A stretch of 64,000 nucleotides of DNA, taken from JAKJEP01 sp964580995 (GTDB taxonomy: Bacteria > Planctomycetota > Phycisphaerae > Sedimentisphaerales > SM23-30). The stretch is taken from positions 1 through 64,000 of the forward strand of contig CAZOMV010000001.1 of the NCBI GenBank assembly GCA_964580995.1. The letters run 5' to 3'. The notes beneath the pieces were generated by a model, which did not search any database, was not told the origin of the DNA, and worked only from the letters and a program-made list of their open reading frames with translations. The position numbers were made by a program, and so were the translations under genes. Shown in pieces: positions 55,057 through 62,388 of the stretch; position 1 is the first letter of the stretch; each line of letters begins with the position of its first letter.

Positions 55057-55971
55057 TTAAACGACCTTTTTGAGTGCCGGTGTCGGCAGATTCTCCTGTT
55101 TGACCCTGAAATTGGTGCCGCAGGCGTATCTGTACGGACACGCCTCGCAGCCGCCGTACAGCGACGACGGGTTCCAGAAAAATCCGCCCGCCCGGATGGC
55201 GGCAATGATGCGGGCTATGGCCTGGGCACCTTCCACCAGGTGATCACTGGTGACCGGGATGCAAATCCGAGGATCGCCGCGTAGATCGCCGGCTTGATAT
55301 TTGCTGCCGTCGCCGTGCCGACCGGCTCGCTTGTAGGGAATCAGATTGACAAGCTTGTACAGCACGCAGTTTTGCAGGTAGCCCGGCAGGATGTCTTTGG
55401 CCGGCCGCCATTGGTCATCTACGAAGACCTCCCCGGTTACGGCACACCAGCAGTACAGGCAGAGTTGAATGTTTCGTTGGAGGCTGGACAGCGCTGGCAA
55501 GGTGGCGCTGGTTTTGAATTCATAGATCTCATACCCGCTCCCGTCGGCGGCAGGCCGAACCTGGTCAATGATGCCCTCGACGGTGTACTCGCGGCCTGAG
55601 CGGCTGCGGAGGACACCCCGGACGGGCAGTTCGGCAAAAAGGATGCTGGATTCATGCTCCTTCTCGACGTAGTTTTCCATGGCCATACGCCAGTCCTGGT
55701 ATTCCCGGTCGATCTCCTCGGTTGTGGCGTTAATGGGTGGGCCGGTGCGGCTGATTTCCTCGGTCCAGATATCCTCGAACAGCAACTGCCAGCTATTCCA
55801 GAGTCCTTCTTCGTGGAGGCAACGGATGATGCGGTGGATGGCGGCACCGCGGGTTTGGCTGAGGCTGCGGAACTGGGGTTCGGTCCCCTGGAGTTTCAGC
55901 AGCAGGGCCTGGGGACAGGCCAGATAGTCATTGATTTGCGATTGACGGTAAGGGCCTTCGAGTCGTACCAT
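55057..55971 (-). CDS. RecB/Cas4-like PD-(D/E)XK nuclease with Fe-S cysteines
   Basis: Protein of 304 residues, started at the ATG at 55971 because AAGGAG stands 7 bases upstream and the frame above lacks a start. The nuclease motifs are GAAIHRII (His46), VEGIIDQV (Asp136) and IYEFKTS (Glu151, Lys153). Cys19 (LACPQ) and the C-terminal CEACPYRYAC (Cys275, Cys278, Cys284) give the four-Cys iron-sulfur arrangement of Cas4 and AddB-type nucleases. No CRISPR or cas gene is nearby. It is the first gene of the minus-strand unit and divergent from the repressor. Confidence 0.9.
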   Translation of the reverse strand: MVRLEGPYRQSQINDYLACPQALLLKLQGTEPQFRSLSQTRGAAIHRIIRCLHEEGLWNSWQLLFEDIWTEEISRTGPPINATTEEIDREYQDWRMAMENYVEKEHESSILFAELPVRGVLRSRSGREYTVEGIIDQVRPAADGSGYEIYEFKTSATLPALSSLQRNIQLCLYCWCAVTGEVFVDDQWRPAKDILPGYLQNCVLYKLVNLIPYKRAGRHGDGSKYQAGDLRGDPRICIPVTSDHLVEGAQAIARIIAAIRAGGFFWNPSSLYGGCEACPYRYACGTNFRVKQENLPTPALKKVV

Positions 55972-56150
55972 AATAATTCTCCTTTTCTTTTCGACTGCAA
56001 AGTTTGCAATTGACGTTTCATAAATCCTTGACAATAAAACATTTAAAAATTAAACGAATATGCTTTTTCCAATGGAGCCTGAAGCATTTTGCTGAAATAG
56101 AAAGTCAAATATTCTCACAATTTTTTCCTTCAAAAATCAGTAGCTAAAAA

Positions 56151-56182
56151 TAACTGACATATTAAATATATACTGTGAGTTA
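56151..56182. promoter_or_regulatory. Operator-like inverted repeat over the minus-strand promoter
   Basis: TAACTGACA (56151-56159) and TGTGAGTTA (56174-56182) form a 9-bp inverted repeat with one mismatch and a 14-bp centre. It overlaps the -10 (56165-56170) of the nuclease promoter and sits about 115 bp upstream of the repressor start. Binding by that repressor is inferred. Confidence 0.5.
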
Positions 56183-56192
56183 CATTTGTCAA
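56165..56192 (-). promoter_or_regulatory. Sigma70-type promoter for the nuclease unit
   Basis: On the minus strand TTGACA (56192-56187) is a perfect -35 and TATATT (56170-56165) is the -10, with a 16-bp spacer. The predicted start lies about 185 nt before the nuclease ATG. Confidence 0.6.
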
Positions 56193-56228
56193 ATAAAAAA
56201 TGTTAAAAATAATTACTTTTTGATATTA

Positions 56229-56257
56229 TTGACTTATCCGTCGTTATAGGCTACATT
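56229..56257 (+). promoter_or_regulatory. Sigma70-type promoter for the repressor gene
   Basis: TTGACT (56229-56234), a 17-bp spacer and TACATT (56252-56257). Transcription would start near 56264, giving a leader of about 34 nt that includes the ribosome site AGGAG. Confidence 0.5.
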
Positions 56258-56297
56258 TAACATGTACTTCTCATAACCCGGTGACAGGAGATTACCA

Positions 56298-56924
56298 ATC
56301 AAGGATGAGCTATCCGAAAATCTGAAGAGGCTCAGGAAGTATAAAGGCCTCACCCAAAACGACTTGGCTGACCAAGTTGGCTGCACCCGTGCTTATATTA
56401 GTCGCTTGGAAAGTGGCGATTGCGCGGCATCGATGTCCGTTTTGGAAAAGCTCTCTGAGGTTCTGGAAGTATCTTTTCCGGAATTGTTTGGTCCCTCCGA
56501 GGCTAGTTCAAGTTTGACCGGAGATTCGGCAAAGACGGTCATTCTCAATGATCCTGCCTTGCCCAGTTTGGTTTCCCCTCTTAACAGGGAAGCAGGTCGC
56601 GATGGTTTCCAGATGCCCAGCCTCCAGGCCCGTGATTCCTTTGCTCTCTATCTGCCGGACGACTCGATGGCCCCGGAGTTTGCCCGGGGTGATTTGGTGG
56701 TTTTTTCCCACAGCCGCTCGCCGGCCGATGGGGACGCCTGCCTGGTCGAGGATGGCCAGGGGCAGATTCTCTTTCGCACCGTATGGGCCTTGCCGGGAGG
56801 GGGCTGGGGCCTTAAGGCCAGCCATCCCCGGTATGAGCCGCTGGTGGTCAAGGGCAAAGGCGTAAAGCTCTGGCCGGCAATAGGGCATTGGCGGAAGCTG
56901 GGAGAAAAACGCCGGCGGTCATAA
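56298..56924 (+). CDS. XRE-type repressor with S24/LexA-like peptidase fold; probable ATC start
   Basis: The HTH is complete only when the frame is taken from 56298: KDELSENLKRLRKYKGLTQN, then DLADQVGCTRAYISRLESGD. The first standard start, TTG at 56364, would cut off HTH helix 1. The codon at 56298 is ATC, 7 bases after AGGAG, so a rare ATC start or a sequence error is implied. The C-terminal half has the S24 pattern LYLPDDSMAPEFARGDLVVF (active-site Ser123), but at the place of the general-base Lys there is Arg (LFRTV, Arg160). An AG dipeptide (REAGRD) stands near a possible cleavage site. If it is a CI/LexA-type regulator, self-cleavage may be lost. It is divergent from the nuclease unit. 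Confidence 0.82.
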   Translation: MKDELSENLKRLRKYKGLTQNDLADQVGCTRAYISRLESGDCAASMSVLEKLSEVLEVSFPELFGPSEASSSLTGDSAKTVILNDPALPSLVSPLNREAGRDGFQMPSLQARDSFALYLPDDSMAPEFARGDLVVFSHSRSPADGDACLVEDGQGQILFRTVWALPGGGWGLKASHPRYEPLVVKGKGVKLWPAIGHWRKLGEKRRRS

Positions 56925-57130
56925 GTCTCAGACGAAAAAAAGGATACAGCATCCAAACCGCAGGACTCGGTTAATTTTTTTGCAATAAAAATTATTTCTC
57001 TTATTACGATCTGGCTTGCCAGTTTATAATAGATAATAGAGAAGTTTTTTCGGTCGGCGAACGGACGAAGCGGAAATCTTGGGATCGGGATAGGTGGTTA
57101 CGCCGGCGCTAAGGAAAAGGAGTAGCACGA

Positions 57131-57673
57131 ATGATTTCGGAAAGGCAATTGAAAGCAAACCGGAGCAATGCGATGGCGTCCACGGGCCCGAAAACCGCAT
57201 CCGGCAAAGAGAAGGTCTCTCAAAACGCCCGCAAGCACGGCCTGCTGTCCCAGCATGTCGTCATCTGTGATGAAAGCCAGGCCCAGTTTAACCGCTTTCG
57301 CCAGGAGCTGCTCGACCAACTGGAGCCGGTCGGGTCCCTGGAGGAAGTCCTGGCCGACCGGCTTGCCGCTTCTGTCTGGCGGCTCCATCGGGTCGGGCGC
57401 ATTGAGGTGGAATTGTTGCAGGATATTTATTTGAGCGAAATCAGGTCCGGAAGCGATAAAGACTCTGAGCTCCCCACCTTGGGCGAAGCGATACGTTCCG
57501 ATTTGGTTAATCAGAGCACGCTGTCCAAGTTTCATCGGTATGAAGCCCATATCGAACGAGGTCTTTTCCGCACTCTGCACGAGCTGCAGCGGCTCCAGGC
57601 CGCCCGCAAGGGCCAGCCGGTAACGGCGCCCGCAGTCCTCGATATCGATGTCACGGGCATACCGGAAGAGTAA
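57131..57673 (+). CDS. Unknown protein, paralog of 35346-36269
   Basis: Protein of 180 residues. MISERQLKANRSNAMASTGP, KTASGK, then KVSQNARKHGLLSQHVVI at the N-terminus and LFRTLHELQRLQAARKGQP plus a short DIDVTG tail at the C-terminus are shared with the longer protein at 35346. The middle is helical and charged. Proteins with the ANRxNAxxSTGPxT start occur in many planctomycetes, but no function is known to me. The ATG is supported by AAGGAG 9-10 bases upstream. TATAAT at 57025-57030 may belong to its promoter, without a clear -35. It follows the repressor by about 200 bp. Confidence 0.75.
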   Translation: MISERQLKANRSNAMASTGPKTASGKEKVSQNARKHGLLSQHVVICDESQAQFNRFRQELLDQLEPVGSLEEVLADRLAASVWRLHRVGRIEVELLQDIYLSEIRSGSDKDSELPTLGEAIRSDLVNQSTLSKFHRYEAHIERGLFRTLHELQRLQAARKGQPVTAPAVLDIDVTGIPEE

Positions 57674-57949
57674 AGAAATATTCATAAATATTTGATAATA
57701 AATTACTTATATTGACTTTGGAAGCTAGAGATAGGTGGCAGGTCTTTTCCGATTCAAGGTACGAGCGCCGTTTTACCCGCTGGTAAAAACAGGTGGTTTC
57801 CGGTGTGGATAACCAGCCACCACAGCGATGGACGCCGATCCAAAAATTACCAAACAAACCCATTTGCGAAGTCAGGTATTCTTCTGTTGTCTGACACCGT
57901 AGATTACCGAGAACAGAACTTATCACACATCGGGTACTACTTGTAAAAG
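57674..57949. other. Intergenic region before the exosortase operon
   Basis: About 275 bp without a gene. It contains GGTGGTTTCC and a complementary CAGCCACC some 20 nt later (57792-57824), a possible weak hairpin, and the 17-mer CCAAACAAACCCATTTG at 57850-57866, which also occurs upstream of the paralogous gene at 35346. No consensus promoter was found. Confidence 0.4.
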
Positions 57950-59986
57950 ATGGCTCATCAATCCCATAATATTACGAATATCCAGGCGATCATCCTGGCC
58001 GGCCGGTCGGATTTCGGGCGGCGGCCTTTGCCGTCGCGGTTACCGCCGGCCCTGTGGCCGGTAGGGGGGCAGCCGGTCTTGGAGCGGCTGCTGCGGCATC
58101 TGGACTGCTGCGGGATCAGGCAGATCTCGATCTGCGGCAACAGCGACGGGGCTATCCTGCGTCAGGCGGTAGAACGCATGGATGGGATCCGGGCGGCAGT
58201 GCGGTTTTCGCCGGAAATTTTGCCGCTGGGGCCGGCCGGTGTGATCGTCCGGACCGTTCAGCAGGCCCCGCATTCCCTGATCCTGCTGTGCAATGCCTGT
58301 ACGGCCTGTCCGCCGGACCTGCGTTTTCTCATACAGGAGCATCAAAAGGCCCGAGCGGCCATGACTGTGGCCCTTAACCCCAAAGCCGCTGTCCTTAGTT
58401 CAACCGAGGCCGCCGATCTCTATCTGCTGGAACCGACGGTCCTGGAACAGATCCCCCGGGCCGGTTACTGTGATATTAAGGAAACCTTGATCCCGGCCCT
58501 GCTGCGGGCCGGCAAAACCGTACATGCCGTCCGGCTCCCCCAGCCGGTCGGCAATTTCCGCACCTGGTCCGGCTACCTGCGGGCTATGGCGGATTATCTG
58601 GAACAGCACCAACCCGACCAACCCGGCCAACCCGACCAACCCGACCGGCCCGGCAAAAACTTCTCCGCCCCCCAGTCCCAAGCTCGCGATGGGGTCTGGG
58701 TCAGTCCGCGGGCGGAAGTCCATCCCAGTGCCCGGCTGTACGGACCGGTTCTGGTCATGGAGGGTGCAATGGTCGCGGCCGACGCGGTCCTGGTCGGCCC
58801 GTGTATCCTCGAAAAAAATGCCGCCGTTGGTCCCGGCAGCCTGCTAACCGGCAGTGTGCTCTGGCCGGAGGCCCGGATCGGCAGCGGCTCTCAGGTGCGG
58901 GACTGTGTCGTGGAACACCAGGCGGTAGTGCCGGATGGAAAAATTCGGGAGGAACAAATGGTACAAGTAGAGCGAAAAGGTGTTTTACCCCAATGGATCA
59001 ACCGGGCGGCCGAAAATATGAATAAAAAGATAAACAAGATTTTCTCGCTGCCGCCGGAGGTAAAAGACGCAAAGGGTCTGAAACCACTGTACGGGATTCC
59101 ATCGGGTGCGTTCAGCCGTTCCCGCTGGCCCCTCCTTTGGGTGGTTCCGGTCCTGCTGGCCTTTCTGTGGTCCCACTGGCCGACCCTGACGGACCTCTGG
59201 AAAATCTGGATGCAGAGCGATGAGTATTCCTGCGGACTGCTGGTCCCCTTCATGGCTATTTATATCGTCTGGTCCCGGCGGGGCCAGTTGGCCCAGTGTC
59301 TCTCCCATCCTTCCTGGTGGGGCTTGGCGGCCTTCCTGGCTGCCCAAAGCCTGCGGTATTTTGGCTTGTTTTTCATGTACGGTTCCGCGGAGCGGCTTTC
59401 CCTGGTGGCCAGTATCGCCGCCCTGGTGTGGTTCCTGTTCGGCGGGGCGGTATTCCGTAAATTGATTCCCATATTTATCTTTCTGGGCCTGATGCTGCCC
59501 TTACCCAAAACGCTGGAGGCCGCCATCACTATGCCTTTGCAGAGTATGGCCACCACCTCCGCGGGCTTCTGTCTGGAAATGATCGGCTATGATATCCGGA
59601 TCGAAGGCAACATCATCCATCTGGGCCAGACCACCGTGGCGGTGGCGGAAGCCTGCAACGGCCTGCGGATGGTCACCTCCTTCTTCGTGATCAGCGGGCT
59701 GGTAATCCTGCTGGTGAACCGCCGCTGGTGGGAGAAAGGGATCCTGCTGCTCTCGGTTCTGCCGATCGCCCTGTTATGTAATACGATTCGTCTGGCGATT
59801 ACCTCCATCGCCTTTACCATACTCAAGGGGGAAAAATGGGAACAACTGTTTCATGATTTCGGGGGCTATGCCATGATGCCGCTGGCGCTGGCGCTGGTGG
59901 TTCTGGAATTGTGGATACTCAAAAAAATCTTTACCGTGCCTGATGAAGAAACCAATCAGGAAATCCTGATTACCTCTGCCAGGTAA
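57950..59986 (+). CDS. Fusion of sugar-nucleotidyltransferase/hexapeptide-repeat domain with exosortase
   Basis: Protein of 678 residues. Residues about 12-215 resemble an NDP-sugar pyrophosphorylase (IQAIILAGR start, then PPALWPVGGQPVLERLL). The usual GxGTRL signature is degenerate, so activity is doubtful. A QPDQPGQPDQPDRPG linker (about 222-236) precedes hexapeptide repeats (about 245-330). The C-terminal half (about 375-670) is a polytopic exosortase: EACNGLRM with Cys569, CNTIRLAI with Arg614 and LFHDFGGYAMMP with His635, the three residues conserved in exosortases. These cut PEP-CTERM tails, so the proteins at 9.8-13.1 kb are likely substrates. The fusion is unusual. Confidence 0.88.
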   Translation: MAHQSHNITNIQAIILAGRSDFGRRPLPSRLPPALWPVGGQPVLERLLRHLDCCGIRQISICGNSDGAILRQAVERMDGIRAAVRFSPEILPLGPAGVIVRTVQQAPHSLILLCNACTACPPDLRFLIQEHQKARAAMTVALNPKAAVLSSTEAADLYLLEPTVLEQIPRAGYCDIKETLIPALLRAGKTVHAVRLPQPVGNFRTWSGYLRAMADYLEQHQPDQPGQPDQPDRPGKNFSAPQSQARDGVWVSPRAEVHPSARLYGPVLVMEGAMVAADAVLVGPCILEKNAAVGPGSLLTGSVLWPEARIGSGSQVRDCVVEHQAVVPDGKIREEQMVQVERKGVLPQWINRAAENMNKKINKIFSLPPEVKDAKGLKPLYGIPSGAFSRSRWPLLWVVPVLLAFLWSHWPTLTDLWKIWMQSDEYSCGLLVPFMAIYIVWSRRGQLAQCLSHPSWWGLAAFLAAQSLRYFGLFFMYGSAERLSLVASIAALVWFLFGGAVFRKLIPIFIFLGLMLPLPKTLEAAITMPLQSMATTSAGFCLEMIGYDIRIEGNIIHLGQTTVAVAEACNGLRMVTSFFVISGLVILLVNRRWWEKGILLLSVLPIALLCNTIRLAITSIAFTILKGEKWEQLFHDFGGYAMMPLALALVVLELWILKKIFTVPDEETNQEILITSAR

Positions 59987-60056
59987 ATAACCTCCATTTT
60001 GCAAAACCTTACTAATTCATTCAGATCAGGAACTATTGAAAGGGAGAAATAAAACC

Positions 60057-62372
60057 ATGGATCATGTAACCAAATATAATCCCCAGGCGTACCCTACGGA
60101 TTATCCATCTTTGGAAGGCCCTGCCGGCTCTGCCGCACCATCCCCGCTGGGGGTGCTGCGTGCCCTAAGCCGCCGCTGGTATATCGTTTTGCTGACTTTT
60201 GTGTTGCTGGCTGGGGCGGGCCTGCCGGCGGTCTGGTTTCTGGTGAAGCCGAAATATCAAGCCGCCGCCGCGATTCGGGTGGCCCCGATCATCCCCAGTA
60301 TCCTCTTCAGTGACAAGGATTCGGAAGGGGTCATTCCGATGTACGAAAGTTTCATGAATACCCAGGCCGATATTATCGTCAGCGACCAGGTGGTGCAGCG
60401 GGTGGCGGATGAGCTGGGGGATAAAAAGCTCTCTTTGTTTGAGGAAAACGATCTGATTGCCCGTTACATTACTAAAAAAGAAGTCAAGACCATCAATCCC
60501 GTGGTGGCCCTCAAGCAGGCGGTCCAGGACGGAGTGATTGCGGTCATACCCGGCCGCAAAAGCGAGCTGATCAAGATTACCATGGATAGCCTCAATGCCA
60601 GAGAAGCCGAGCAGGTGGTGGATGCCTTTGTCCGGGCCTATATGAACATCGAAGGTTCCCGCTCTGCCCAGGGAGGCAATCAGAATATCGAGGTTCTGGA
60701 AAACGAACGCAAGGTGATCCAGGAGAAAATTCAGCGGCAGCAGGAAACGATCCGGAAAATGGGGGAGGAATATGGCACGATCGCCCTGACCGGCCGGCAG
60801 GATATGATGCTGGCCCGGGTTTCTGACCTGCGCCAGCAGTTGACCCAGATCGAATCGAGGAAACTGGCCTTGCAGTCGCTGGTCCAGCTTTCCGAACAGA
60901 CCAAGGGCCAGACTATTCTGCCGGAGAAACTTTTGGAACGGCGTTATGATTTTATTAATAGCGATCCCACCTTACAAATGCTGACCCAGCGGGTGGCCCA
61001 GCTCGAAGAGAGCCTGGTAATGGCCGAGCAGACCCTGGCCCCGACCAATCCGGAAATCCAGGAGCAAACGAAGATTTTAGAGGCTTTTAAGGAACGGGCC
61101 AAAAAACAGCGCGAGGATCTGGAAAAAACCTTCGATGACATGGTAGCCAAGGAGCTTACCGAGAACAGCCAGATGCAACTGGATAAGGCAAAGGCCGAAC
61201 TGGAACAGATTGTCGTGCAGGAGAATATCCTGCGGGATAATCTGGCCAAGGAAAATGCCGACACCATTGAAGTGGGGCGGAAACAATTGGCGATCCAGGA
61301 ACAGCAGGACCAGCTGGCCATGAATCAGGAATTGTATGAAACGATCCGCCGCCGCATCCAGGAATTGGAGGTGGAGCGGAAACGGCCCGCCCGCATTTCG
61401 GTGGCCTTTAATGCCTCCAGCATGCCCATGCCGAGTAAGCGGATCAAACTCCTGGCTGCCGTACTGTTCGGGGCCCTGGCCGGCGGGATGTTCCTGGCCT
61501 TCTTACGCGACAAGGCCGATAAAAACATGTACACCCCGGAGGATATTGTTCGCTCGATTGGGGTGGCCGTGGTGGGTACCACGACTGCTCAAATGAACCA
61601 GAAAGACAAAGCGGCGGCCCGCCAGCAGATCGTCAGTGATTATCAAACCATCCGCTCCAACCTGCGATTGCTCAGCGACGGCCGGATCCCCAAAATCCTG
61701 GTGGTCACCAGTCCGGGGATGGGGGAAGGGAAAACCACCCTGTCCACCAACCTGGCCTTGAGTCTGGCCCAGGCCGGCGATAAAGTTCTGCTGATCGACG
61801 GGGATTTACGCAAGCCGGATATCGCCCGTTTATTGAAACTGCCGGAGTGTTTCTGGGGCTTGCAGGATGTCTTGCTGGGCTTGCGGAAGTGGGAAGAGGC
61901 CATCCATACCCTTCCCGAAAGCGGTTTGCAGGTAATGATTGCCGACCGGCGAAATAATGGCCAGGCCATAGAGCAGCTTTCAAGACCGGAGACCGCGGAT
62001 ATTATCCGGCAGATCAGTCAGAAATACGATCATGTGATTATTGATACGCCTCCGGTCCTGGCTATTCCGGATGCCTTGCAATGGTCAAGAATCGCCGATG
62101 CCGTGGTTATCAGCAGTTTGTCGGGTCGGTCCAACCGTGCGGAGTTGCAGGAAACCTTTCAGCGGCTCTCCCAGATCCATGCCCGGATCCTGGGGAATGT
62201 TCTTGCCAATGTGCCGTTCCGCCACAGCTACAGTCGGTATGGATATGGCTATGGGTATGGACACGGCGATAACAACCAGACCCCTCCTGACGACAAACAA
62301 ATCGATATGAGACAACTGATGCTCTTACTCCAACCGCAAGAGCAGAATTCGGATGCTCCGGTTTCCCGATAG
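60057..62372 (+). CDS. Exopolysaccharide chain-length regulator / BY-kinase (Wzc-like)
   Basis: Protein of 771 residues. An N-terminal Wzz-type domain with two helices (YIVLLTFVLLAGAGLPAVWF near residues 42-61, LLAAVLFGALAGGMFLAFLR near 465) encloses a coiled-coil periplasmic part. The cytoplasmic C-terminus has Walker A SPGMGEGKTT (from residue 552), Walker A' LLIDGDLRKPDIARLL and IIDTPPVLAIPDALQW, and ends with a Tyr-rich cluster (YSRYGYGYGYGHG) that is the usual autophosphorylation site. The ATG at 60057 with GGGAG 10 bases upstream is preferred to the TTG at 60036. It controls polymer length and export, and stands 70 bp after the exosortase gene. Confidence 0.92.
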   Translation: MDHVTKYNPQAYPTDYPSLEGPAGSAAPSPLGVLRALSRRWYIVLLTFVLLAGAGLPAVWFLVKPKYQAAAAIRVAPIIPSILFSDKDSEGVIPMYESFMNTQADIIVSDQVVQRVADELGDKKLSLFEENDLIARYITKKEVKTINPVVALKQAVQDGVIAVIPGRKSELIKITMDSLNAREAEQVVDAFVRAYMNIEGSRSAQGGNQNIEVLENERKVIQEKIQRQQETIRKMGEEYGTIALTGRQDMMLARVSDLRQQLTQIESRKLALQSLVQLSEQTKGQTILPEKLLERRYDFINSDPTLQMLTQRVAQLEESLVMAEQTLAPTNPEIQEQTKILEAFKERAKKQREDLEKTFDDMVAKELTENSQMQLDKAKAELEQIVVQENILRDNLAKENADTIEVGRKQLAIQEQQDQLAMNQELYETIRRRIQELEVERKRPARISVAFNASSMPMPSKRIKLLAAVLFGALAGGMFLAFLRDKADKNMYTPEDIVRSIGVAVVGTTTAQMNQKDKAAARQQIVSDYQTIRSNLRLLSDGRIPKILVVTSPGMGEGKTTLSTNLALSLAQAGDKVLLIDGDLRKPDIARLLKLPECFWGLQDVLLGLRKWEEAIHTLPESGLQVMIADRRNNGQAIEQLSRPETADIIRQISQKYDHVIIDTPPVLAIPDALQWSRIADAVVISSLSGRSNRAELQETFQRLSQIHARILGNVLANVPFRHSYSRYGYGYGYGHGDNNQTPPDDKQIDMRQLMLLLQPQEQNSDAPVSR

Positions 62373-62388
62373 CCAAACGTCTTGTCCA

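Noticed and set aside
55057..55971. Cas4-like nuclease as part of a CRISPR-Cas locus
   Set aside because: No cas1/cas2, effector genes or repeat array are in the window; the context is a repressor-controlled unit.
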